This document shows, in pieces, positions 44,876 through 52,585 of a stretch of 64,000 nt of DNA; positions within the stretch are counted from its first letter, which is position 1, and each line of letters opens with the position of its first letter. This stretch comes from WTFY01 sp965205685. Its GTDB lineage: Bacteria > Pseudomonadota > Gammaproteobacteria > UBA4575. The stretch is taken from assembly GCA_965205685.1 (NCBI GenBank), contig OZ242174.1, forward strand, positions 744,001-808,000. The letters run 5' to 3'. A model generated the notes under the pieces. That model made no database searches and was not told where the DNA came from. It worked only from the letters and a program-made list of their open reading frames with translations. The translations under genes were made by a program, and so were the position numbers.

Positions 44876-45695
44876 CCCGGCAATTCCTGTCCCGACCCCC
44901 GCAGCATCGGTCTCCCAGGCCGCCTACGACGGCCTGCTGTGTTGCGATCCATCTCAAAAATGCGAGGCCGTGTTCGGGCTTGCCCGGCAAATACGCGAGG
45001 GGACGCTCGAGATTGCACCCACACTTGACATCGAACCTATCGAGCACCCGGGTCGGCCCGTGCGCCCGACACTGGTCGCACCCAGGGATCTCGCCCGGCG
45101 AAGCCTGGCGACAGAGCAGGGACGGGCCGCCCTCATTCATGCCATCACGCATATCGAGTTCAATGCGATCAACCTTGCCCTCGATGCCCTGTACCGCTTC
45201 CAGGGCCTGCCCCGGGACTATTACCTGGACTGGAGTCGTGTGGCCCAGGAGGAAGCCCAGCATTTCCTGATGCTGCAGGAGCGGTTGCATCAAGTCGGTT
45301 CCCATTACGGCGCATTCGATGCCCACAATGGCTTGTGGGACATGGCCGTGAAAACGCGCGACAGCCTGGTGGCCCGCATGGCGCTGGTCCCCCGGGTGCT
45401 GGAGGCGCGCGGCCTGGATGTCACCCCGGGCATGATCCGAAAGCTGCGGGCCCACGGGGATGGGAAAACCGCGGAGATCCTGGAGATCATTCTTGAGCAG
45501 GAAATCGGCCATGTGGCGATCGGCTCGCGCTGGTTCAGGCATGCCTGCGAAGCGCAGGAACTGGAACCGGAGCCGACGTTTCAAAGGTTGCTGGCCCAGT
45601 ACTACACGGGGCGCGTGCAAAAGCCGCTTCATCTGGAAGCACGGCGCAAGGCGGGGTTTTCAGAGTCCGAACTGGCGGCCCTGGAAAAAGGTTAG
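44868..45695 (+). CDS. DUF455 family ferritin-like protein
   Basis: A 276-aa protein of the DUF455 family with a ferritin-like four-helix core. The metal-ligand pattern of Glu and His residues is visible in HAITHIEFNAINLALDAL, RVAQEEAQHFLMLQERL and EILEIILEQEIGHVAIGSRW, as expected for a di-iron site. Relatives include tRNA-hydroxylase-like proteins, but no substrate is established. The GTG at 44868 overlaps the L,D-transpeptidase stop by 8 nt. Confidence 0.82.
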   Translation: MNSPAIPVPTPAASVSQAAYDGLLCCDPSQKCEAVFGLARQIREGTLEIAPTLDIEPIEHPGRPVRPTLVAPRDLARRSLATEQGRAALIHAITHIEFNAINLALDALYRFQGLPRDYYLDWSRVAQEEAQHFLMLQERLHQVGSHYGAFDAHNGLWDMAVKTRDSLVARMALVPRVLEARGLDVTPGMIRKLRAHGDGKTAEILEIILEQEIGHVAIGSRWFRHACEAQELEPEPTFQRLLAQYYTGRVQKPLHLEARRKAGFSESELAALEKG

Positions 45696-46605
45696 GCCTG
45701 GACCGTTTCCAGGTCCATGGTCCCGGGCGCGCACCTCAGCACGCTGCCCTGCTCGTACCAGTCGCCCAGAACGATACGCTTGCAGGCATTTCCGTCGATG
45801 GTGAAGTCGTGAATGCCGGGTCGGTGGGTGTGTCCGTGAATCAGGTGCCGTACCCCGTGTTTGAGCATCGTTTGTGCGACGGTATCCTGGTTGACGTCCA
45901 TGATTTCGGGCGGCTTGTCCTGTGTTGCGGAGATGCTTTTATCGCGTAGCCGCTGTGCCATCTTCTGGCGCTGTCCGCTGAGCAGCAATACGGCCCGCTG
46001 CACCCACCGGTTGCGCACCTTGGCCCGGTATTTCTGGTAAGCGATGTCGTCCGTGCACAGCGTGTCACCATGCATGACCAGGGTGGGTGTCCCGTACAGG
46101 CAATACAGTGGGGCCTTGCCGACAAGGAAGTCGCTGCACCCATCGGTTGCGCACCTTGGCCCGGTATGTCTGGTTCAGAGCGATGTCTCGTATTGTGGTA
46201 AGCGATGTGCCGTGCACAGCGTGTCACCATGCATGACCAGGGTGGGTGTCCCGTACAGGTCCACTACGGTTTCTTCCTGCAGGATCTTGCAGTGGGTGAA
46301 TTCCTCGAATGCCTTGCCGACAAGGAAGTCGCGGTTGCCATGCACGAAAAAAACCGGGACACCGCCGAGACTCAACTCGCGGATCGAGTCGATCACATCC
46401 TGCAAGCCGACAGCGGGATCATCATCGCCGATCCAGTACTCGAAGGCTCATACAGGATCGCCCAGGATGTACAGGGCATCCGTGTCTTTTATATCGCGTA
46501 AAAACCTGCAGAAGGCGGCCGCGATGTGCGGTCGTGTATGGTCCAGGTGCAGGTCAGAGACAAACAGGGGCAGTGTCTTTTATCGACAAACAGGGTCTGC
46601 GACAT
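45692..46605 (-). pseudogene. lpxH: UDP-2,3-diacylglucosamine diphosphatase LpxH, disrupted by nested duplications
   Basis: LpxH hydrolyses UDP-2,3-diacylglucosamine to lipid X in lipid A synthesis (peripheral inner-membrane metallophosphatase). All parts are present but not in one frame: the start MSQTLFV at 46605, then an inserted ~26 bp, SDLH, DALYILGD, a second insertion, FEYWIGDDDP, VFFVHGNRDFLVGKAFEEF, then a partial duplication, and finally the intact C-terminal third with LIHGHTHRPGIHDF (45692-46075). Segment 45997-46132 repeats part of 46133-46330, including a perfect 50-bp repeat. As drawn no full-length protein is made. The enzyme is usually needed, so an assembly error is a serious possibility. 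Confidence 0.85.
46051..46259. repeat. 50-bp perfect direct repeat inside lpxH
   Basis: The 50 bp at 46051-46100 recur exactly at 46210-46259. Flanking stretches also repeat imperfectly (for example 46009-46031 equals 46145-46167), so the unit is a ~140-200-bp tandem duplication in which each copy has its own insertions or deletions. The repeat contains the codons for LYGTPTLVMHGDTLC. Confidence 0.9.
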
Positions 46606-46643
46606 ACCTCACTGATTACTCGACGATGGATACCTTTTCGATG

Positions 46644-46779
46644 GTCACCGTCTCGACGGGCACATCCTGAAACGGCCCCCGGGTGGTAGTGGCCACGTGG
46701 ATAACCACGTCGCGGATGGCGTTCACCTTTTCGTCACCGTCTCGACGGGCACATCCTGAAACGGCCCCCGGGTGGTAGT
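46644..46779. repeat. 47-bp perfect direct repeat at the ppi 3' end
   Basis: The 47 bp at 46644-46690 recur exactly at 46733-46779. In the minus-strand reading both encode TTRGPFQDVPVETVT. The intervening 42 bp include a second copy of GTGAACGCCATCCG, so a ~90-bp tandem duplication has occurred with small differences between copies. An ACGTGG-ATAA-CCACGT hairpin sits in the spacer. Confidence 0.9.
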
Positions 46780-47274
46780 TCGGATGGCGTTCACGACCTC
46801 CATGCCTTCGGTGACCTTGCCGAATACGGCATAGCCCCATCCCTGTGGGTTCTCACCCGAGAAATTCAGGAACTGGTTGTCCCGAACATTGATGAAAAAC
46901 TGCGCCGTGGCTGAATGCGGATCATTGGTTCGCGCCATGGCAATGGTGCCGGTGTCATTCCCCAGGCCGTTGTTGGCTTCGTTTCTGATGGGGTCGTGCG
47001 TGGGTTTCTGGGCCATTTCAGAGGTGAACCCGCCCCCCTGGATCATGAAGTTCGAGATGACCCGGTGAAAGATGGTGCCGTCAAAAAATCCTTCCCTGGC
47101 ATAGGTGAGGAAGTTTTCGACGGTGAGCGGTGCATTTGCGGCATCCAGTTCGAGGACGATGGTGCCCTTGCTGGTTTCCATTTTCACCGTGGCGGTGTCT
47201 GCTTGTACGTTGGATGTAGTCATAAGAATTGCTGAAAACACAAACAGAACAAAGTGCCTGAATACTGCTTTCAT
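46723..47274 (-). CDS. Periplasmic peptidyl-prolyl cis-trans isomerase (cyclophilin), altered tail
   Basis: Cyclophilin-type prolyl isomerase. The 183-aa product from the ATG at 47274 has a signal peptide (MKAVFRHFVLFVFSAILM, probable cut after VQA near residue 25) and the cyclophilin core (GFFDGTIFHRVISNFMIQGGGF, GTIAMARTNDPHSATAQFFIN). The last residues VETVTKR run into a duplication; the expected ending VETVTIEKVSIVE and stop lie at 46616-46618. The catalytic core is intact, so the protein is probably functional. lpxH begins 10 nt after the original stop. Confidence 0.85.
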   Translation of the reverse strand: MKAVFRHFVLFVFSAILMTTSNVQADTATVKMETSKGTIVLELDAANAPLTVENFLTYAREGFFDGTIFHRVISNFMIQGGGFTSEMAQKPTHDPIRNEANNGLGNDTGTIAMARTNDPHSATAQFFINVRDNQFLNFSGENPQGWGYAVFGKVTEGMEVVNAIRTTTRGPFQDVPVETVTKR

Positions 47275-47615
47275 AGGGATCTCCACACAGGGTTAAAAGT
47301 AAAGATGCTGGTTTCCCGCGCTTTCGTGTAGCGCAGCATTGTGCAGCGCAAGTTGATACCTTCGCGGTTACCTGTAGGTCAACTGATGTACAGCCCGGAT
47401 CATACTTTATCGAAGGCTCGTAAACCAGTTTGCCGCAACGGGATCAGCTACGGAACCCGCATGCATTGGGCACAGGCATTGCTCGCCCGGCGAAGCTGTA
47501 TGATTCGTACTTCGGCTACGGTACACTGCGAAAGGCGGATGGCTGCAGCTTTGCCCGCATCCACTTGAGAAATCAGGTGGGAATCCGGGATTTTACTATC
47601 GAGAAGGAGAGTGTC
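47275..47615. other. Divergent intergenic region between ppi and thioredoxin genes
   Basis: About 340 bp with no gene that I can support. An open frame reaches back to 47430 ahead of the thioredoxin gene but reads as low-complexity unrelated residues. The region should contain promoters for both divergent genes. I see no strong consensus promoter, tRNA or terminator. Confidence 0.5.
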
Positions 47616-47987
47616 GTGACCACGATTGCCCTGACAAAAGAAAACTTCGACGAAACCGTAGAGAACAGCGACACGCTGATCATCGATTTCTGGGCCGCCT
47701 GGTGCGGGCCGTGCAAATCCTTTGCACCGACGTTCGAGACTGCCTCGGAGAACCATGAGGATATCGTATTTGGCAAGGTCAACACCGAAGAGCAGCAGGA
47801 GCTGGCGCAGGCCTACAACATACGCTCGATCCCGATGCTCATGATATTCCGCGAGAAAATCCTGATCTTTGCGCAGCCGGGTGCCCTGTCTCCCTCACAG
47901 CTCGAAGACGTCATCGAAAAGACCAAGACCCTGGACATGGACATGGTGCGCGCAGAACTCGAGAAGCAGAAATCTAAGACTGGATGA
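47616..47987 (+). CDS. Thioredoxin
   Basis: Cytosolic thiol-disulfide reductant of 123 aa with FWAAWCGPCKSFAP, active-site Cys30 and Cys33, and the cis-Pro segment RSIPMLMIF. A GTG at 47616 is chosen because the purine-rich GAGAAGGAGA lies just upstream at 47601-47610 and the sequence then begins at the thioredoxin fold (MTTIALTKENF). The C terminus has a short charged extension (DMVRAELEKQKSKTG), longer than E. coli TrxA (109 aa). Its stop overlaps a possible start of the next gene (ATGA). Confidence 0.9.
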   Translation: MTTIALTKENFDETVENSDTLIIDFWAAWCGPCKSFAPTFETASENHEDIVFGKVNTEEQQELAQAYNIRSIPMLMIFREKILIFAQPGALSPSQLEDVIEKTKTLDMDMVRAELEKQKSKTG

Positions 47988-48049
47988 CACCATACAGGCA
48001 GGCCGCGAATCATGGGCCAGCCAGTGTCAATAAGTCCGTTCCAGACCCC

Positions 48050-48928
48050 GTGAATCAACTGCTGCCTAGGCATCAAAAGGCATCCTGGGCAGTTCTGCTC
48101 TGCCTGATCCTGTGTGCTGGCGCGACCGCGGGTTCAGGCCTGAACAACAGTACGAGGACCTTTACCCCTGCTGAGGAGATGCGAAGTGAGGACTGGAACG
48201 ATCCGCTTGAGATGGAGCGGGTGTGGCAGGCGGCACTGGTGCGGATTCCGAGCCCCGGCAACGGCCATATCGAGACCACCGCAGGGGATTTGCACACGCT
48301 CCAGCTTGACCCGGGTGAAAAATTTCCGGCGGTTGTTTTCCTGCATGGCTGTGGGGGGATCGGCAAGGGCACCCATACGAGGATCAATTTCCTGGCCGCC
48401 AACGGCTACCTGGTGGTCGCGCCACCGAGCATGGCCCGGAAAAAATACCCGCAGTCCTGTGACCGGGAAAATCTTCGTGGCGGCCTGTACCGCGACACCC
48501 TCAAGATGCGCCAGTACGATGCGGGCTACGCTATCGAGAAAACCAAGGCGCTTGCCTGGGTGGATCCCGACCGTGTTTACCTGGTGGGGCTCAGCGAAGG
48601 GGGCATCGCCGCGGCGACATTTGAATCACAATCCGGCAAGGCCTCGCTCAGGGCCCGGGTGGTCGAGGCCTGGACCTGCCATGCGGCCTGGGACGAGTAC
48701 CGTGGAATCAATGCGCCTGCTGACGAACCGGTGCTGACATTGCTGGCCTCGGAGGACCCCTGGTTTCAAGGCCCGACGACCCGCGGGGAGTGCACCGGCT
48801 TTCTGCACCCGGGCAACGGCAGCAAATCCGTGGTTTATACCGAAGCGGATCTCAGGCAGCGGCACGCATTGCTTGAAGACGAAAGGGTCCAGGCAGAGGT
48901 TCTGGACTTTCTGAGAAAACACCACTGA
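48050..48928 (+). CDS. Secreted dienelactone-hydrolase-like alpha/beta hydrolase
   Basis: A ~292-aa predicted periplasmic alpha/beta hydrolase. From the GTG at 48050 there is a signal peptide (MNQLLPRHQKASWAVLLCLI, cut near AGATAGS). The fold motifs are VVFLHGCGG (oxyanion hole) and the nucleophile elbow VGLSEGG, so a Ser rather than the Cys of classical dienelactone hydrolase; a C-terminal His (RQRHALLEDERV) may complete the triad. The frame is also open from an ATG at 47984 that overlaps the thioredoxin stop; that start would bury the signal peptide. The substrate is unknown. Confidence 0.75.
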   Translation: MNQLLPRHQKASWAVLLCLILCAGATAGSGLNNSTRTFTPAEEMRSEDWNDPLEMERVWQAALVRIPSPGNGHIETTAGDLHTLQLDPGEKFPAVVFLHGCGGIGKGTHTRINFLAANGYLVVAPPSMARKKYPQSCDRENLRGGLYRDTLKMRQYDAGYAIEKTKALAWVDPDRVYLVGLSEGGIAAATFESQSGKASLRARVVEAWTCHAAWDEYRGINAPADEPVLTLLASEDPWFQGPTTRGECTGFLHPGNGSKSVVYTEADLRQRHALLEDERVQAEVLDFLRKHH

Positions 48929-48958
48929 CGCAGCGGGTGTAGCAGGTCTTGGGCGTGC

Positions 48959-50239
48959 TCAGATGCCCTCGAATGCACCGCTGATGAGCTCCAGGCTCGT
49001 CTCGATGTCTTCACTGCTGTGGGCACTTGAGACAAATCCTGCTTCAAACGGTGAGGGTGCGAAATACACGCCCTGGTCCAGCATGGCGTGGAAGAAGGCG
49101 GTGAACTGCTGCTGGTTGCACGAGGAGGCCTGGGCAAAATTGGTTACTTCCTTTTCTTTCGTGAAGAAGAATCCGAACATGCCGCAGACGTGGTTTACGG
49201 CTAGCGGAACATGGTGGTCTTTTGCGGCATCGCGAATGCCTTCTGCCAGCTGCGTGGTCTTGCGGTGCAACTGGTCGTGAAAGCCCCGTTCTGAAAGCAG
49301 CTCCAGGGTCGCCAGGCCCGCTGCCATGGACACGGGATTGCCGGACAGAGTGCCGGCCTGGTAGACCGGGCCTTCCGGGGCCAGCGATTCCATGATCTTG
49401 CGCTCGCCCCCCAGGGCACCAACCGGCATTCCGCCGCCCAGGACTTTCCCCAGGGTGGTCAGGTCCGGGACCACCTTGTAGAGCTGCTGTGCCCCGCCCC
49501 TGGCGACACGAAACCCGGTCATGACCTCGTCAAAGATCAGGATCGCCTTGTATTCCGAACAGAGCTTGCGCAAGCCCTGCAGGAACCCCTGGGTGGGGGG
49601 GATGCAGTTCATGTTGCCCGCCACGGGCTCTACGATCACGCAGGCGATTTCCTCGCCCATGTTTTTAAATGTCGTGCGCACCCCGTCCAGATCGTTGTAG
49701 GTCAGCGTGATGGTGTGTTCGGCGAGTGCCGGGATGACCCCGGGTGAGCTGGGCACACCCAGTGTCAGCGCACCGGAGCCGGCCTTCACCAGCAGCGCAT
49801 CCCCGTGACCGTGGTAGCAGCCTTCGAACTTGATGATCTTGTCGCGGCCCGTGTGACCGCGGGCCAGGCGGATCGCGCTCATGGTGGCTTCCGTGCCGGA
49901 ATTGACCATGCGCACCAGATCCACGGACTCGATCAGCTCGCAGACTTTTCTTGCCAGTTCCGTTTCCAGTTCCGTCGGCGTACCAAAGCTGAGGCCGTTC
50001 TCTACCGCCTGGTGGACGGCTTCGATCACTTTCGGGTGGGCATGGCCCAGGATCATCGGGCCCCAGGAGCCGACGTAATCGATGTACTTCTTGTCATGGA
50101 TGTCGTACATGTACGCACCGTGACCGCGCTTGAAAAAGACCGGGGTGCCGCCGACGGCCTTGAATGCGCGCACCGGGGAGTTGACTCCGCCGGGGATGTA
50201 GCGAAGGGCCTCCTCAAATGCCTGTTCGGATCGGGTCAT
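48959..50239 (-). CDS. hemL: Glutamate-1-semialdehyde 2,1-aminomutase
   Basis: PLP-dependent enzyme that forms 5-aminolevulinate from glutamate-1-semialdehyde, in the C5 heme pathway. The 426-aa product begins MTRSEQAFEEALRYIPGGVNSPVRAFKAVGG and has the aminotransferase class III signature IFDEVMTGFRVARGGAQ and the PLP-lysine in TTLGKVLGGGMPVGA. It follows thiE on the same strand with a 36-bp gap, a common gammaproteobacterial pair (thiE-hemL). Confidence 0.97.
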   Translation of the reverse strand: MTRSEQAFEEALRYIPGGVNSPVRAFKAVGGTPVFFKRGHGAYMYDIHDKKYIDYVGSWGPMILGHAHPKVIEAVHQAVENGLSFGTPTELETELARKVCELIESVDLVRMVNSGTEATMSAIRLARGHTGRDKIIKFEGCYHGHGDALLVKAGSGALTLGVPSSPGVIPALAEHTITLTYNDLDGVRTTFKNMGEEIACVIVEPVAGNMNCIPPTQGFLQGLRKLCSEYKAILIFDEVMTGFRVARGGAQQLYKVVPDLTTLGKVLGGGMPVGALGGERKIMESLAPEGPVYQAGTLSGNPVSMAAGLATLELLSERGFHDQLHRKTTQLAEGIRDAAKDHHVPLAVNHVCGMFGFFFTKEKEVTNFAQASSCNQQQFTAFFHAMLDQGVYFAPSPFEAGFVSSAHSSEDIETSLELISGAFEGI

Positions 50240-50275
50240 GGTGTGCGTCGTACGGTGGTCCAGGGTTGTTCAAAA

Positions 50276-50914
50276 TCATGAAGCTGCACAAAACGGCTGC
50301 AGCAGGGCCTGGTATTCCTGCACCGAGCGGGCCGGCGAGGGTGCGTCAAAAAGACTGCTGATCACGGCGATCATGTCGGCCCCTGCATTGAGCAACGGCA
50401 TCACGTTCTCTTGGGTGATGCCGCCGATGGCACAGACCGGAACGTCCAGCTCCTGCTTGGCACGAACGATCAGGTCGAGGTCGGCGCGCGGTGCCGAGGG
50501 TTTGGTCGGCGAAGCAAAAAAGCTTCCAAACGCGATGTAGCTGGCACCGTTCGCGACCGCTTCCACCGCATTGCCGTAGTCATCGTAACAGGAAGCCCCG
50601 ATGATTATCTCAGCGCCCAGGCGGGCACGTGCTTCATCTATCCTGCAATCCTCCCTGCCCAGGTGGACTCCATCGGCATCCACGGCTCGGGCCAGTTCGA
50701 CGTCATCGTTGATGATCAGCAGGCTGCGGTGCTTGTGGGTCATCTTGCGCAGCCGCTCTGCAGTGCGCGTTCGCACATCGCGGTCATTGACCTTGTCCCG
50801 GTACTGGATGAGCGGGACGCCTGCAACCAGCACGGCCTGTACCCGCTTGAGAAAATCGGGTGTTCGGATGTCCTGCACATCGGCAATTGCATAGAGCCCC
50901 TGTAGCATGTGCAT
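50276..50914 (-). CDS. thiE: Thiamine-phosphate synthase ThiE
   Basis: Joins HMP pyrophosphate and the thiazole phosphate to give thiamine phosphate. The 212-aa TIM-barrel protein has LIQYRDKVNDRD, LLIINDDVELARAVDADGVHLGREDC, the ASCYDD loop, YIAFGSFFASPTKP and the phosphate-binding CAIGGITQENV. A second ATG two codons in is possible. thiD, the kinase that supplies its substrate, is on the same strand ~4 kb upstream, separated by accessory genes. Confidence 0.95.
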   Translation of the reverse strand: MHMLQGLYAIADVQDIRTPDFLKRVQAVLVAGVPLIQYRDKVNDRDVRTRTAERLRKMTHKHRSLLIINDDVELARAVDADGVHLGREDCRIDEARARLGAEIIIGASCYDDYGNAVEAVANGASYIAFGSFFASPTKPSAPRADLDLIVRAKQELDVPVCAIGGITQENVMPLLNAGADMIAVISSLFDAPSPARSVQEYQALLQPFCAAS

Positions 50915-51065
50915 ATTACGTCTTCATCGAGTGGATGGGTCCTTGCATGCATGTCAAGAATCTGCAAGGCGTTGTCGAGACATATTCAAGCACACTTCAT
51001 GGGGTGTTCCTAGCAGACCGGTCGATGCGACTATTTCTTGATTCCTCACCACCGTGACCCCAAGT

Positions 51066-51767
51066 CTATTGCTGTCGCCTCCAGCCATTACCATCGAGGG
51101 ATTCCACCCCAATGGCCGATCCCTGCTCATAGTGGTACCGCAGGTATCGCCAGTGAATGGCGTCCGAGAGCACTCTGGGACGCAATACGCCAAAACACTC
51201 CCCATCCGCTCTCAAACTTTGGTAGCGAATGCCAAAGCTACCAGCATCCCGCAATGCGTATCCGAGTTGCTGTGCTTCGCTGTAATCATCTGGATGGTAA
51301 ATGGCATGCCCAGTCAGTTGTCGCACGTCATGCAAAGTGGCGGGTCCCAGTTGCGCACGTATCACGCGCATTTCCTGGGTAGTTTTTTCTACCCTGGATT
51401 CACGGAGGAATCGCGCCCGGTGAAACGAAGACTCGGCAATGGTGACAGCCTCATCAGGCGCACAGTAATAGACACCAAAATCCCGGTTGAATCGTCCGCC
51501 CCGACCGTCGACCGGCGGGCGGGTAAAAGCCGCCATGATCCAGGAAGCACCCTCGCCGTACACCCGGTCTTGCGGTCGCACCACGCGAATGTCGCCCACT
51601 TCATCGCGCAGTCTGGGGTTGGTAAGGGACTCGACGGCATAGAGTATGTCCCAATCCTGGGGGCTGGAGACACGCTCGAACAGGCTGACCTGCGGATAGC
51701 GGGACAGAACGACCCGATAGACGGGCCCATCTATCTCGCTCAGGGGCAGGGCATCGACGTCGATCAC
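51066..51767 (-). CDS. RES-domain toxin (NAD+ phosphorylase family)
   Basis: RES toxins deplete cellular NAD+, and the MbcT/ParT/Xre-RES group acts by phosphorolysis or ADP-ribosyl transfer. The 233-aa product has the RES core: GPVYRVVLSRY with the first conserved Arg, GGRFNRDFGVYYCAPDEAVTIAESSFHR with the NAD-site Arg/Tyr/Glu, and a C-terminal Ser-containing region. The GTG start at 51767 overlaps the antitoxin stop (GTGA), the classical antitoxin-first coupled order. Activity is inferred from the family. Confidence 0.87.
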   Translation of the reverse strand: MIDVDALPLSEIDGPVYRVVLSRYPQVSLFERVSSPQDWDILYAVESLTNPRLRDEVGDIRVVRPQDRVYGEGASWIMAAFTRPPVDGRGGRFNRDFGVYYCAPDEAVTIAESSFHRARFLRESRVEKTTQEMRVIRAQLGPATLHDVRQLTGHAIYHPDDYSEAQQLGYALRDAGSFGIRYQSLRADGECFGVLRPRVLSDAIHWRYLRYHYEQGSAIGVESLDGNGWRRQQ

Positions 51768-52165
51768 CAGCCACTTCGCTCCGCATCAAGGAAATTCCTG
51801 ACCACGGCCAAGTCCACCACCTGCCCAACCAGCAACCGTTCTAGCGGTGCCATGCCGTTGAACAGCAGGTTGTCATTGGGCGTAGCCAGCCACCGATCGG
51901 CTAGAGTCCGGTCAGGGAACAGGATTTGCAGGGATTTGTAGATCCCCAGGATATAGCTGGCCCGCTCCAGCATATCCCGTGTCAGCTTGGCTTTTTCCGG
52001 GTGGCTCTTCCAGTTGTAGAGGGTCTTCTCGTTGCCAAGCCCCAGCAAGGTCATCTGCTGGGCACCCGTGAGCTTCCACTGACTGAAAATGGCAAAAATG
52101 GCCGGCAGCAGTGAACGGGTGACACTGGGACCACGTTGTAGCAGTTGTTCAGCTTGGGCAGTCAT
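51764..52165 (-). CDS. Xre/MbcA/ParS-type antitoxin (DUF2384)
   Basis: Cognate antitoxin of the RES toxin, 133 aa from the ATG at 52165 (MTAQAEQLLQRG). The N-terminal part is a helix-turn-helix-like Xre domain (TGAQQMTLLGLGNEKTLYNWK), the C-terminal part matches the MbcA/ParS toxin-binding domain (DRTLADRWLATPNDNLLFNGMAPLERLL). A perfect AGGAGG ribosome-binding site lies 5 nt before the ATG. The upstream region carries an array of inverted repeats (52178-52231), as expected for autoregulation. Confidence 0.87.
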   Translation of the reverse strand: MTAQAEQLLQRGPSVTRSLLPAIFAIFSQWKLTGAQQMTLLGLGNEKTLYNWKSHPEKAKLTRDMLERASYILGIYKSLQILFPDRTLADRWLATPNDNLLFNGMAPLERLLVGQVVDLAVVRNFLDAERSGW

Positions 52166-52177
52166 GATTACCTCCTG

Positions 52178-52231
52178 CACTGTATATTTACAGTGCTTTA
52201 ATACAGTCTACTTGACTGTAATAATACAGTC
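52178..52231. promoter_or_regulatory. Operator array upstream of RES/Xre locus
   Basis: Two copies of an ACTGTA-N4-TACAGT dyad: CACTGTA-TATT-TACAGTG at 52178-52195 and GACTGTA-ATAA-TACAGTC at 52214-52231, centres ~36 bp apart. An extra TACAGTC half-site at 52202-52208 pairs with 52214-52220. The first dyad begins two bases beyond the antitoxin Shine-Dalgarno. These are the probable binding sites for the Xre antitoxin (or toxin-antitoxin complex). Confidence 0.75.
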
Positions 52232-52585
52232 AACGATGTCAGGAACACTTCTTGGAGGGACGGCTCGCGAGGGTGATGGCCCGGGTGCATGGCAGGGTGG
52301 ACCGAGACAGGTGTGCACCGGCGGGCGGCAACAGGCATAGTGCCCTGGAAGACAGAGATGACAGCAATGTTTTCCTGTCAGGTGAGATGTAACACAGAGA
52401 TTATGTCGGTAAGGTTCAGCGCACTATACTTTGTAAAACTATATCCTGAAGTGTGAACTCAAAAGAGTGCCAGATTTTCAGTCTTCTCAGGGTGCCGCAC
52501 CACTGGGAGGTGTATCCCATGCCACTTGTCCGCGCATTCCCGTTTGGGTCCGGTTCGTTGCCCCGTTAGCCAGTGTAGGAGGTTT
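52181..52585. other. Intergenic region between antitoxin and MMPL genes
   Basis: About 400 bp. The first ~50 bp hold the RES/Xre operator array. The rest is non-coding: a TATACT at 52425-52430 could be a -10 box for the downstream exporter, but I find no good -35 at the right distance. An open frame from 52526 reads into the exporter gene in frame; it is not supported as coding because of the perfect ribosome-binding site at the ATG 52586. Confidence 0.5.

Noticed and set aside
45997..46330. Phase-variable repeat or diversity-generating element in lpxH
   Set aside because: No short tandem unit for slippage switching, no reverse transcriptase, and no adenine-specific substitutions; the copies differ by indels instead.
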